A stretch of DNA of 64,000 nucleotides, taken from contig NZ_BJZV01000018.1 in assembly GCF_007992215.1 (NCBI RefSeq), positions 1 to 64,000 on the forward strand, written 5' to 3'. Of the stretch, positions 25,462-34,238 are shown in pieces. Under the pieces are notes generated by a model. That model was not told the origin of the DNA, searched no databases, and saw only the letters and a program-made list of their open reading frames with translations. The position numbers and the translations under genes are program-made. Numbering within the stretch: position 1 is the stretch's first letter; the number at the start of each line of letters is the position of its first letter. The DNA is from Methylobacterium gnaphalii. Lineage in GTDB: Bacteria > Pseudomonadota > Alphaproteobacteria > Rhizobiales > Beijerinckiaceae.

Positions 25462-28400
25462 TTAATGCGCCTCATCCCAATTCCCAGCCGCCCGCGCCTC
25501 CACCACCAGCGGCACCTTGAGGGACACCGCCGGGGCCGGGGCCTCGACCATCACTCGCTGGATCACTGGGATCGCCTTGTCGATCTCCTCCTCTGGCGCC
25601 TCGAAGACCAACTCGTCGTGCACCTGCAGCAGCATGCGCACGTTGAGCCGTTCGGCCTTGAGCGCGGCCTCCATGCGGATCATGGCCCGGCGGATGATGT
25701 CGGCGGCCGTGCCCTGGATCGGGGCGTTGATGGCCTGGCGTTCCACCGAGGCGCGCTCGTTCGGGTTGTTGGAGCGGATCTGCGGGTAGTGGCAGACGCG
25801 GCCGAACAGCGTTTTCACGTAGCCGTGCTCGCGGCAGGACCTCTTCGTGCTGTCGATGTAGTCGCGGATGCCGGGGAAGCGCTCGAAATACTGCTTGATA
25901 AAGGCGCCGGCCTCCTCGCGGCCGATGCCGAGCCGGTCGGCGAGGCCGAAGGCCGAGATGCCGTAGATGATGCCGAAATTGATCGTCTTGGCGCGCCGGC
26001 GCAGGTCGCCGGTCATCTGGTCGAGGGGCACGCCGAACATCGCGCTCGCCGTCGCCGCGTGAATGTCGAGCCCCTGCTCGAAGGCCTCCTGCAATTGCGG
26101 GATGTCGGCGATGTGGGCGAGCAGCCTGAGCTCGATCTGGCTGTAGTCGGCCGAGATCAGCCGCGTGCCCTCCGGCGCCACGAAGGCCTTGCGGATGCGC
26201 CTGCCCTCCTCCGTGCGGATCGGGATGTTCTGCAGGTTGGGCTCCGATGACGAGAGCCGGCCGGTGGTGGTCGCGGCGAGCGCGAAGGAGGTGTGGATGC
26301 GGTTGGTCTCGCGGTCCGCGTGCTCCTGCAGCGTGTCGGTATAGGTCGATTTCAGCTTCGAGAGCTGGCGCCAGTTCAGAATCTTCTTCGGGAGCTCATG
26401 GCCTCCCTGCGCGAGTTCTTCGAGCAGGGTCGCAGGCGTAGCCCACTGCCCGGACGGCGTCTTCTTGGCGCCGGGTAGGCCCATCTTGCCGAACAGGATG
26501 TCGCCGATCTGCTTCGGCGAGCCGACCTGGAACTTCTCCCCCGCATCCTCCTGGATCTCCTCCTCCAGCCGCGCGAGCGTCTGGGAGAAGTCGCCGGAGA
26601 GGCGGCTGAGCAGGTCGCGGTCGATGCGGATACCCTCCGCCTCCATGCGGGCGAGCACCGCGACCAGTGGCCGTTCCAGGGTCTCGTAGACGGTGACGCG
26701 GCGCTCGGCGACGAGGCGCGGCTTCATCATCCGCCAGAGACGGTAGGTGACGTCGGCATCCTCGGCGGCATAGGCCGTGGCCTTGTCGAGCGGCACGCGC
26801 TCGAAGGTGATCTTGTTGCGGCCGGTGCCGGCGACCTCGGAGAAGGTGATCGGCGTGTGCCCGAGATGGCGCTTCGAGAGCTCGTCCATGCCGTGCCCGC
26901 CCTTTCCGGCGTCGAGCACGTAGGAGATCAGCATGGTGTCGTCGAAGGGCGCCACGTCGATGCCGTAGCGCGCGAGCACCGACAGGTCGTACTTGATGTT
27001 CTGGCCGATCTTCAGCGTACCGGGATCTTCCAGCAGGGGCTTCAGCGCCGCGATCGCCTCCTTGAGCGGGATCTGGCCCGGGACCGGCTCGGTGATGCTG
27101 GAGGCGTCCTTGCCTCCGAACAGGTCGCCGCCGCCCGCCGCCTGGACATGGGCGAGCGGGATATAGGCCGCGCGCCCCGCGCCGATGCAGAGCGAGACGC
27201 CGACGAGCCCGGCCCGCTGCGCATCGAGCGCGTCGGTCTCGGTGTCGACGGCGACGATGCCAGCCTCGAAGGCCTCTGCGATCCAGGCATCGAGCTGTTC
27301 GCGGCTGAGGACGGTCTCGTAGGCGTCCCGGTCAAACGGCTTCACCGCCTCCGCGGCGCGCGCGGCGACGACGTTCGAGGGTGTTGGCTCGGCCGGCCCG
27401 CGCTTCTTGGCCGGAGCATCGGGCAGGTCGAGGTCCGCGAAGGGGTCGACGTCGGGCGGCGCCTCGCCGGGGGCCCGCTCGCCGCCCGCAGCGGCGGTCT
27501 CCGGATCGTCGAAGGGGGCCTCGTCGCCCGCGTCCCGCGCACCCGGTGCGAGGGCCGGGTCCGGCTTCACCTTCTCCGGGTCGACGTGCAGCATGTCGGC
27601 GATGCGGCGGGTGAGCGTGTTGAACTCCATCGCCTTCAGGAAGCCGACGAGCTTCTGCGGGTCCGGCTCCGGCACGCCGAGCTCGTCCAGCGCCACCGGC
27701 ACCTCGACATCCTCGACCAGTGCCACGAGCTTTCGCGAGAGCCGGGCCTGATCGATGTTGGCGAGCAGTGTCTCGCGGCGCTTCGGCTGCTTGATCTCGG
27801 CCGCGCGCTCCAACAGCGGCTCCAGGCCACCATACTCCTTGATCAGTGCGGCGGCAGTCTTCAGGCCGATACCCGGCACGCCGGGCACGTTGTCTGAGGT
27901 GTCGCCGATGAGCGCGAGCGCGTCGCCGATCTGGGACGGCGAAAGCCCCTCCCACTTCGCGACGATGGCCTCGGAGTCGAGGTTGCGCTCGGGCCGGTAG
28001 CCCGGCTTGCCCTTCGAGCCGGATTCGAAATCGTAGAACCGGATCTTGTCCGAGACGAGCTGCATCAGGTCCTTGTCGGAGGACACGATGATGACGCCGG
28101 CACCCCGCGCCTCGGCCTGGCGGGCATAGGTCGCGATCAGGTCGTCGGCCTCGTAGCGCTCCATCTCGATGGCATGCAGGCCGAAAGCGCGCACCGCGTC
28201 GCGCATCAGCGGCATCTGCCGCTTGAGATCGTCCGGCGCGTCGGGGCGGTGCGCCTTGTAGTCGGTGTACAGCTCCTTGCGGAACGACTTCTCCGACTTG
28301 TCGAAGACGATGCCGAGATGGGTCGGCCTGCAGCCGGCCGCGCCATCTTGGAGGAACTGGGCGATCTTCGTGCAGAACAGCCGCACCGCGCCGGTGGGCA

Positions 28401-28548
28401 GGCCATCCGAGGGGCGGGTGTTGTACTTCTGGTCCTGGTTGATCGACTGAAAATACGCGCGGAAGATGAAGGACGAGCCATCAACCAGGATGACCTGATC
28501 GCCCTCCCCGACGGGTTTCAAGGGCTGCTGGTCTTGCTCGACGGTCAT
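25462..28548 (-). CDS. polA: DNA polymerase I
   Basis: This 1028-residue protein is a full three-domain DNA polymerase I, acting in Okazaki fragment maturation and excision repair. The N-terminal 5'-3' exonuclease domain (about 20-320) shows ILVDGSSFIFRAYFQ and GDTSDNVPGVPGIG. A proline- and acid-rich linker follows (about 330-400). The 3'-5' exonuclease domain has the VDTETDALD motif with its Asp and Glu intact, so proofreading is plausible. The polymerase domain has SADYSQIELRLLAHI, RAKTINFGIIYG and LQVHDELVFE. It is slightly longer than E. coli Pol I because of the linker. The neighbouring AT-rich gene is unrelated. Confidence 0.97.
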   Translation of the reverse strand: MTVEQDQQPLKPVGEGDQVILVDGSSFIFRAYFQSINQDQKYNTRPSDGLPTGAVRLFCTKIAQFLQDGAAGCRPTHLGIVFDKSEKSFRKELYTDYKAHRPDAPDDLKRQMPLMRDAVRAFGLHAIEMERYEADDLIATYARQAEARGAGVIIVSSDKDLMQLVSDKIRFYDFESGSKGKPGYRPERNLDSEAIVAKWEGLSPSQIGDALALIGDTSDNVPGVPGIGLKTAAALIKEYGGLEPLLERAAEIKQPKRRETLLANIDQARLSRKLVALVEDVEVPVALDELGVPEPDPQKLVGFLKAMEFNTLTRRIADMLHVDPEKVKPDPALAPGARDAGDEAPFDDPETAAAGGERAPGEAPPDVDPFADLDLPDAPAKKRGPAEPTPSNVVAARAAEAVKPFDRDAYETVLSREQLDAWIAEAFEAGIVAVDTETDALDAQRAGLVGVSLCIGAGRAAYIPLAHVQAAGGGDLFGGKDASSITEPVPGQIPLKEAIAALKPLLEDPGTLKIGQNIKYDLSVLARYGIDVAPFDDTMLISYVLDAGKGGHGMDELSKRHLGHTPITFSEVAGTGRNKITFERVPLDKATAYAAEDADVTYRLWRMMKPRLVAERRVTVYETLERPLVAVLARMEAEGIRIDRDLLSRLSGDFSQTLARLEEEIQEDAGEKFQVGSPKQIGDILFGKMGLPGAKKTPSGQWATPATLLEELAQGGHELPKKILNWRQLSKLKSTYTDTLQEHADRETNRIHTSFALAATTTGRLSSSEPNLQNIPIRTEEGRRIRKAFVAPEGTRLISADYSQIELRLLAHIADIPQLQEAFEQGLDIHAATASAMFGVPLDQMTGDLRRRAKTINFGIIYGISAFGLADRLGIGREEAGAFIKQYFERFPGIRDYIDSTKRSCREHGYVKTLFGRVCHYPQIRSNNPNERASVERQAINAPIQGTAADIIRRAMIRMEAALKAERLNVRMLLQVHDELVFEAPEEEIDKAIPVIQRVMVEAPAPAVSLKVPLVVEARAAGNWDEAH

Positions 28549-28698
28549 GCGGCTGGAACTCGTGCGCGGATCGAGGCCATGTCTAGAGGGCCGAGCGCGC
28601 GCACGCCACCGTAACGGTCAGGCATTGAAGCGACGGCTTGAGGCGTCTCGTCACACGCGGCATTGTCTTCCCTCCCGACACAACAAGAAGAGGTCAGG

Positions 28699-29169
28699 AT
28701 GAGGAAGCACGTCCAAGCCACCCTGCTCGCCACGCTCCTCCTCGGTGGGCCTGCCCTCGCCGGCGATCACCTGGTGGAAACGCCCGATGCGGCCTCCGTC
28801 AAATACGGGCCCGGGCCGAAGAACCTGCCGAAGGGCACGGAGCTCGCCGTTCTCTCCGGCGATCCCTCGAAGCCCGGCCCCTTCGCGATCCGGTTGAAGT
28901 TTCCGGCCAACACGCTGATCGCGCCGCATACCCACTCGAAGCCCGAGACGCTGACGATCCTCAGCGGCTCGATCGTTCACCAGCACGGCAAGACGGTCGA
29001 CAAGATGAAGGGCAAGGGGCTGCGGACAGGCGGTTTCGTCTACCTGCCGGAGCTGATGCCGCATGCGCTGTGGACGACGGGCGAGCCTGTCGAGCTGCAG
29101 GTCAACGGCTCAGGCCCGTTCGGCGTTGACTATCTCAATCCGGCCGACGACCCGAGCAAGGGCGGCTGA
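28699..29169 (+). CDS. Secreted cupin-domain protein
   Basis: This 156-residue protein has a signal peptide (MRKHVQATLLATLLLGG, cleavage near ALA) followed by one cupin domain. The metal-binding motif is visible as PHTHSKPETLTILSGSI (about residues 70-86), with a second half in LPELMPHALWTTGEPVELQV. Secreted cupins of this type are small beta-barrel proteins, and the substrate cannot be told. I start at the ATG at 28699, which puts the signal peptide first. A GAGG-containing site precedes it. It is divergent from polA and ends at an intrinsic terminator. Confidence 0.85.
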   Translation: MRKHVQATLLATLLLGGPALAGDHLVETPDAASVKYGPGPKNLPKGTELAVLSGDPSKPGPFAIRLKFPANTLIAPHTHSKPETLTILSGSIVHQHGKTVDKMKGKGLRTGGFVYLPELMPHALWTTGEPVELQVNGSGPFGVDYLNPADDPSKGG

Positions 29170-29196
29170 GCTTCCCCGTAAGATTCGGACTGAAAG

Positions 29197-29222
29197 CGGC
29201 GGGGCGCAGGCACCGCCGTTTT
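29197..29222 (+). terminator. Rho-independent terminator after the cupin gene
   Basis: CGGCGG and CCGCCG form a 6-bp GC stem with a 10-base loop, followed by four T. It lies 28 bp past the cupin stop codon on the plus strand. Confidence 0.6.
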
Positions 29223-29513
29223 CGTATCCGCAGGTCGGTGATCAAGCCATGTGCGATTGTGCACGGCACAATCAGCGGTCAAGCTGAGCAATGGGAACCG
29301 CTTCTGTTCTCTCGAGGACTTTCAATCTTACAGACGCTGGTCTGCACTAAGCTGCATTCGGTTCGCCAAACATCTGAAAAATAACGATGCTGCACTGCGA
29401 CAAAGCGTGCCTTGTCGCAAGATCTCACTTCACCAGATCGAACCCACGCAACGACGGGAAGCGCCGGAGACCGGTCCGCGGTTGGCTCGGCCCCGTCACT
29501 AGTGGAGTTCACC
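29223..29513. other. Spacer upstream of a small secreted-protein gene
   Basis: The full cupin-to-next-gene gap is 344 bp. After the terminator no coding frame is credible. The part around 29260-29480 is less GC-rich than the genes and probably holds the promoter of the gene at 29514. I did not find a convincing -35/-10 pair. Confidence 0.35.
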
Positions 29514-29876
29514 ATGAACAATCGCATGAAGACCGTGATCGCAGCCGCCTCCATGGGCATCGGCCTCGCTGCCGCCCCGGCCTCCGCGCAGGTCCTCGGC
29601 AATGGCTACGGTTATGAAGGCCGCACCGCAGGCTACGGCGAGCGCGCAACCGGCTATAACGACGACGGCACGCTCAACGTCTTCGGCGCGCATATCGACC
29701 CGCGTCCAGCACAGGGCGGCAGTCTCGTCGGCGGCGTCGGGAATGTGGTCGGCGGCACGATCAACGGGGTCGGCACTGCGGTAGGTGGTGTCGTCGGCGG
29801 CGTTACCGGGGCTGCGGACGACGTGGTGACCGGCTCGATTGGCGGGCGCTACACCAACGGCCGCGCAGCCTACTAA
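29514..29876 (+). CDS. Small glycine-rich secreted protein
   Basis: This 120-residue protein has a signal peptide (MNNRMKTVIAAASMGIGLAA, cleavage near ASA). A tyrosine/glycine-rich stretch (NGYGYEGRTAGYGERATGY) follows, then a glycine-valine repeat region such as GGVGNVVGGTINGVGTAVGG. I recognise no domain. The low-complexity glycine-rich mature part suggests a surface or periplasmic structural protein. The ATG at 29514 has GGAG ten bases upstream. A strong hairpin follows the gene. The function is unknown. Confidence 0.7.
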   Translation: MNNRMKTVIAAASMGIGLAAAPASAQVLGNGYGYEGRTAGYGERATGYNDDGTLNVFGAHIDPRPAQGGSLVGGVGNVVGGTINGVGTAVGGVVGGVTGAADDVVTGSIGGRYTNGRAAY

Positions 29877-29885
29877 CCCTGTCAG

Positions 29886-29911
29886 AGCGGCGAGGCTTCC
29901 ACCTCGCCGCT
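29886..29911 (+). terminator. Strong hairpin after the glycine-rich protein gene
   Basis: AGCGGCGAGG and CCTCGCCGCT form a perfect 10-bp stem with a 6-base loop, ten bases after the stop codon. There is no T run, so it may act as an mRNA-stabilising end or a Rho-assisted terminator rather than a classical one. Confidence 0.45.
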
Positions 29912-30035
29912 CGCCTGCCGTGGACGGGGCCGTTCATGGAAATTTCAGAGATCGTGTGAGCCCGGAAGGAACCCGTCGCAGACGCTCCCGTTGAGCCGAT
30001 ATCGGCCCAGCTTGGCGGAGCAGCGGGGAACCACC

Positions 30036-30713
30036 ATGAGCTTGTACCGAACCGGCCGCACGCCGCGTGCCTTTGCCTTGGGCGTCGTTTCGGCGAGCCT
30101 GCTGCTCACGACAGCCGTCGGCGTGAACGCGCAAGAGGGTGGCTTCTTCGAGATGCTGTTCGGCGGGCAGCGCCAGGCTGCGCCGGCCCCTGCGGTGGCA
30201 CCCTCCCACGATTATGCCGACCGTTCCGTCTATCGGCGCCAGCGCACCGAGCGCCGCCGCGCCCTGCGGGTGAAGACCCGCTATGCCGCCCTGCCTCGCG
30301 CCGAGAGCATTACCGAGGAGATTAGCGGCAAGCAGCCGGTGGACCAGAAAGCCATCCAGGACAATCCGACCAAGGCAATTCTCGAAGACAAGACCCTACG
30401 CCCCGGCGACATCGTCGTGATGCCGGCCGGCCCGAAGGTCTTCGTCGGCAACTCGCAGAAAAACCATCGCATGAGCGAGTTCGAAGACGTGAAGCACTCA
30501 CGCTTCGTCGACAAGAAGACCCGCTTCCAGCTGCTCGCCATGATGGTGCCGATCGGCGCCATGCCGGCCGATCAGGCCCGCAAGGTGATGAAGGTCAAGC
30601 TGAAGCTGGCGCATACCGACGAGATCAAGGCCGTCGAGGCCAAGAACGAGACCACCGATCAGCAGATGCGGACCATGCGCAAGATCATGCCCTGGAAGGG
30701 GGCCGCCGAGTAG
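30036..30713 (+). CDS. Hypothetical exported basic protein
   Basis: This 225-residue protein has an N-terminal signal segment (about residues 9-30, AFALGVVSASLLLTTAVG, cleavage near VNA). The mature part is basic. It starts EGGFFEMLFGGQR, continues with an arginine-rich stretch RRQRTERRRALRVKTRY, and has a globular middle with PGDIVVMPAGPKVFVGN. The family is not one I can name, although similar exported proteins occur in related bacteria. I chose the ATG at 30036 so that the signal peptide is N-terminal. An in-frame ATG at 29991 is possible. The gene is convergent with the UdgX gene, only 15 bp apart. Confidence 0.65.
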   Translation: MSLYRTGRTPRAFALGVVSASLLLTTAVGVNAQEGGFFEMLFGGQRQAAPAPAVAPSHDYADRSVYRRQRTERRRALRVKTRYAALPRAESITEEISGKQPVDQKAIQDNPTKAILEDKTLRPGDIVVMPAGPKVFVGNSQKNHRMSEFEDVKHSRFVDKKTRFQLLAMMVPIGAMPADQARKVMKVKLKLAHTDEIKAVEAKNETTDQQMRTMRKIMPWKGAAE

Positions 30714-30728
30714 GCGACCGGTCCCGGC

Positions 30729-32135
30729 TCAGGCCGCGAGATCGCCGATTCGGCGCAGATCGTCCACGAACCCCTCATAGGCCATGGCTTTCGCCTCTTC
30801 GTCCGGCAGCCTGAGCAGGTAGGAGGGGTGGACGGTGATGAAGCCCTGAAACGGCTTGCCGCCGAACTCAAACGGGCCGCGATTGCGTGTGATCGGCACG
30901 GCCTTGCCGGCAAGCGCCAGGACCGCCGTCGCGCCGAGCGCCACCACGATCTTCGGCTGCACGAATTCCAGCTCGCGGTCGAGCCACCAGCGATAGTGGC
31001 TCACCTCGCCGGCCGTCGGCTTCTCGTGGATGCGACGCTTGCCGCGCAGCGTGAACTTGAAGTGCTTCACCGCATTCGTGACGTAGACGTCCCCGCGCGT
31101 CAGGCCGGCCTGCTCCATCGCCCGGGAGAAGAGCTGTCCCGCCGGGCCGACGAAGGGCCGTCCCTGCAGATCCTCCTGGTCGCCGGGCTGCTCGCCGACG
31201 AAGGCGATCGGCGCGCCGATCGGTCCTTCGCCGAGCACCGCCTGCGTCGCGCCCGGCACCAGCGGCTCCGAGCGCTGGATGATGGCGTTGAGTTCGTCGA
31301 GGGACGTCGGGTTCTGGTCGGACATGGCGGCCACGGCCTTCACCGGATCGCGCTTCACAGGCATCTGCGGTCCCCTCTCAATCATCTGCGACGTCCGCAT
31401 CGCGGCATCGCGTACCAGCCGGGGAATGGCGGCGGTCTCCGGCATGTTCCGCCAGTACTTCTTCGGCATCTCGGCACGCATGGCGTCGAGGTTGAGCCGG
31501 GCCGGGTTGAACGTGCTCTCGTAGTAGTCGCGCCAACCCGCCTCGAAGCCGTCGCCATCCGGCACGTCCTCGCGGCGGCCGGGCGGCCCGAAGCGCAACG
31601 TGTCGGTATCCCAATGTACCGAGCCCTCCGGCGTCAGGATGGTCCAGGCGAAGGAACGGAACCGCTCGACGAAGAAGGGCGCGGCCGCCTCCAGAATATG
31701 GTGCTCGGGCTCGAACCACGCCGCGAACCGCTCCGGCGGTCCAGCCTCGACACGGCGGAATCGCAGGAAGGCGTGCATCTTGTGCAGATCACGCCCGATG
31801 GCCTTCCGCATCAGGTGGAGTCGGTGAACCAGCGGATCGCTCGCCACGTCGAGCAGGGCGCGCTCCCCCTGGGTCGCCCGCCAGATCAGGGTGTAGAGCA
31901 GGGCGTAGCGTTCCGGGTCGCTGTGCGGCACGACCATCGGGATCAACTCGCCGACGGCGCGCGGAAGCTGCAGCGGTGGCCCGTCCGAGGGGTCCGCGCC
32001 GGCGCCGAACAGGCTGGTGGCCTCGCCGATCTCCCAGACGATCCGCTCCGGCGGAACCCCGGCTGCGACGAGGCGGCGGGTTGCCCTGCGGAAGCCGGCG
32101 AGGTCGGCCCCTTCGGAGAGCATGGCGACCTGCAC
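30729..32135 (-). CDS. DUF4130 - UdgX fusion, uracil-DNA binding protein
   Basis: This 468-residue two-domain protein has an N-terminal DUF4130 domain (about 1-250), a domain annotated as probable DNA metabolism. The C-terminal part is a UdgX-type uracil-DNA glycosylase superfamily domain, with motif A GEQPGDQEDLQGRPFVGP (about 314-331), the UdgX loop GKRRIHEKP with its key histidine near 370, and HPSYLLRLP near 436. In mycobacterial UdgX that histidine forms a covalent bond to the abasic site after uracil removal. Unusually, the whole protein contains no cysteine, so the iron-sulfur ligands of this superfamily branch are absent. I chose the GTG at 32135, with TGGAGG five bases upstream; the frame is open to 32231. 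The radical-SAM partner lies 149 bp upstream on the same strand. Confidence 0.85.
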   Translation of the reverse strand: MQVAMLSEGADLAGFRRATRRLVAAGVPPERIVWEIGEATSLFGAGADPSDGPPLQLPRAVGELIPMVVPHSDPERYALLYTLIWRATQGERALLDVASDPLVHRLHLMRKAIGRDLHKMHAFLRFRRVEAGPPERFAAWFEPEHHILEAAAPFFVERFRSFAWTILTPEGSVHWDTDTLRFGPPGRREDVPDGDGFEAGWRDYYESTFNPARLNLDAMRAEMPKKYWRNMPETAAIPRLVRDAAMRTSQMIERGPQMPVKRDPVKAVAAMSDQNPTSLDELNAIIQRSEPLVPGATQAVLGEGPIGAPIAFVGEQPGDQEDLQGRPFVGPAGQLFSRAMEQAGLTRGDVYVTNAVKHFKFTLRGKRRIHEKPTAGEVSHYRWWLDRELEFVQPKIVVALGATAVLALAGKAVPITRNRGPFEFGGKPFQGFITVHPSYLLRLPDEEAKAMAYEGFVDDLRRIGDLAA

Positions 32136-32284
32136 ACCAGCCTCCACACTCCCACTCACAGCCTCATCCCGCGAGGGGGTGTCGGGCGTCGAAGGATGAG
32201 GGGATCGATGGGATGACCGGCTGCGACCCATCTCACGGAGAGCCCGGCAGCCGCACCGTCAGGGCGGTTGGAGATGTCGACATC

Positions 32285-33496
32285 TCAGAACAGGCTCAGC
32301 TGCTGCGCCGGCTCGGCGAGCTTTGCCCGGAGATCGAGCCGCTGGCTCGTCGCGCCGGGCCTGTAGTCCTCGGCGACCAGGAACTCGCGCGCCCGCTTCA
32401 GGCCGGAGGTCAGACGCGAGACATCGTCGAGCCGCAGGGACGTGTGCCGACGCGCCTTGATGATCGCATCCACCGCCCGCGTACCGAGACCCGGTACGCG
32501 CAACAGCATCTCGCGGTCGGCCCGGTTCACGTCGACGGGGAAGAGATGGCGGTTCTTCAGCGCCCAGGCAAGCTTCGGATCGATGTCGAGGGCGAGCATG
32601 CCGCCATCGGTCGCCTCGGCGACCTCGGGCGCAGTGAACTTGTAGTACCGAAGCATCCAGTCGGCCTGGTAGAGCCGGTGCTCGCGCTTCAACGGCGGCG
32701 CCTGAGGCGGAAGGGTTACGGAGGCGTCGGGGATCGGGCTGAACGCCGAGTAATAGACGCGCGAGAGGCCGTAGGACCCATAGAGCATGGCGCTCTTGGT
32801 GATCATCGCGGAATCGTCGGTGGCATCTGCCCCGACGATCACCTGCGTTGATTGCCCGGCTGGCGAGAACCGCCGCTTCTCGGCCCGGGCCTGGCTGATC
32901 CGCTCACCGATCCGGCCCATGGCCGTCTCGATGGTGGCGCCGCTCTTCTCAGGCGCCAGCCGCGCGAGGCTCGCCTCGGTCGGCAGCTCGAGATTGATCG
33001 AGAGCCTGTCGGCAAAAAGGCCGGCCTCCTCGACGAGCCACGGGCTCGCCTCGGGAATCGACTTCAGGTGAATGTAACCGCGGAAGCCGTGGTCGCGCCT
33101 GAGCTTCTTCGCCACCAGTGTCATCTGCTCCATCGTGTAATCGGGCGAGCGGATGATGCCGGAGGAGAGAAACAGCCCCTCGATGTAGTTGCGCTTGTAG
33201 AACTCGACCGTGAGCGTCACGACCTCGTCGACCGAGAAACGGGCGCGACGCACGTTCGAGGAGCGACGGTTCACGCAATAGACGCAGTCGAACAGGCAGT
33301 AGTTCGTCAGCAGGATCTTCAGCAGCGAAACGCAGCGGCCATCCGGCGTATAGGCGTGGCAGATGCCGGCACCGGTCGTCGAGCCGAGCCCGTCCTTTCC
33401 AGCCGATCGCTTCGGCGCATTCGAGGAGGCGCAAGACGCATCGTATTTGGCCGCGTCTGCAAGGATGCGCAGCTTCTTCGCAAGGATTTCATCCAT
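32285..33496 (-). CDS. Radical-SAM DNA modification/repair protein, UDG-linked type
   Basis: This 403-residue protein is a radical-SAM enzyme of the family found next to DUF4130/UDG proteins and described only as putative DNA modification or repair. The iron-sulfur motif CLFDCVYC gives the CxxxCxxC cysteines at about residues 67, 71 and 74. The N-terminus MDEILAKKLRILADAAKYDASC is typical. Near the C-terminus LLRVPGLGTRAVDAII (about 331-346) is a helix-hairpin-helix DNA-binding motif. The last five residues are QLSLF, a perfect match to the bacterial beta-clamp binding consensus. It lies upstream of the UdgX gene in the same direction. The substrate is unknown. Confidence 0.88.
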   Translation of the reverse strand: MDEILAKKLRILADAAKYDASCASSNAPKRSAGKDGLGSTTGAGICHAYTPDGRCVSLLKILLTNYCLFDCVYCVNRRSSNVRRARFSVDEVVTLTVEFYKRNYIEGLFLSSGIIRSPDYTMEQMTLVAKKLRRDHGFRGYIHLKSIPEASPWLVEEAGLFADRLSINLELPTEASLARLAPEKSGATIETAMGRIGERISQARAEKRRFSPAGQSTQVIVGADATDDSAMITKSAMLYGSYGLSRVYYSAFSPIPDASVTLPPQAPPLKREHRLYQADWMLRYYKFTAPEVAEATDGGMLALDIDPKLAWALKNRHLFPVDVNRADREMLLRVPGLGTRAVDAIIKARRHTSLRLDDVSRLTSGLKRAREFLVAEDYRPGATSQRLDLRAKLAEPAQQLSLF

Positions 33497-33737
33497 CGAA
33501 CGTAACATGAACGTTCGCGTGGGCTGGAACAAGGTTGCGGGCGATCGATCGATGGGATTGGCGGTTGAGACGGCTGCGACGGATCAGCCCATCGGCCGTG
33601 GGCCAATCCCGACCCTGACGGTGCAGGCCGACGGAGCGCCATGCACTCGGGAATTGATGGCCAGCCTCGGCGTCGCAGCCAGACGTGGATCGCGGGTTCC
33701 GCCGTGCGGCCCCGCAACCCACGTACACAAGGATCAA

Positions 33738-34163
33738 TCAGGCCAGCGTCGCCTGCAGCGTGACTTCTGCTGTGAGCAGTTTCGAGATCGGGCAACCGGT
33801 CTTGGCATTGTAGGTCAGCTCGTCGAACTTCGCCTTATCGATGCCGGGAATCTTGGCGTTCAGCGTGAGCGCAGACTTGGTGACCTTGAAGCCGTCTCCG
33901 TCCTTCGCCAGCGTCACCACTGCCTTGGTGTCGAGCGAATCGGCCTTCAGGCCCGCCGCCTGGAGTTGGAAGGCGAGCGCCATGGTGAAGCAGCTCGCAT
34001 GGGCCGCGGCGATCAGCTCCTCGGGATTGGTGCCGGGCTCGTTCTCGAAGCGCGTGTTGAAGCCGTAGGGGTTGTTGCTCAGCACACCGGACTGCGTGGT
34101 GATGGTGCCTTTGCCGGACTTGCCGTCGCCTTCCCAGTGGGCGCTCGCGTGGCGGTCGGTCAT
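33738..34163 (-). CDS. OsmC family peroxiredoxin
   Basis: This 141-residue protein belongs to the OsmC/Ohr superfamily, which reduces hydroperoxides with paired cysteines. The start MTDRHASAHWEGDGKSGKG is typical of OsmC proper. The first redox cysteine lies in AAHASCFTMALA and the second in NAKTGCPISKLL, so the active site looks complete. GAGGAG precedes the ATG at 34163. It is a single gene between the radical-SAM and RecX genes, probably stress-induced, although no regulator is adjacent. Confidence 0.92.
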   Translation of the reverse strand: MTDRHASAHWEGDGKSGKGTITTQSGVLSNNPYGFNTRFENEPGTNPEELIAAAHASCFTMALAFQLQAAGLKADSLDTKAVVTLAKDGDGFKVTKSALTLNAKIPGIDKAKFDELTYNAKTGCPISKLLTAEVTLQATLA

Positions 34164-34238
34164 GGGGTGCTCCTCAGCTTCGGCGCTCGCGCGCAACGCA
34201 AGGCGAGGTGGTGCGCGAGGGCGCGAAGTCGAGGGTCG

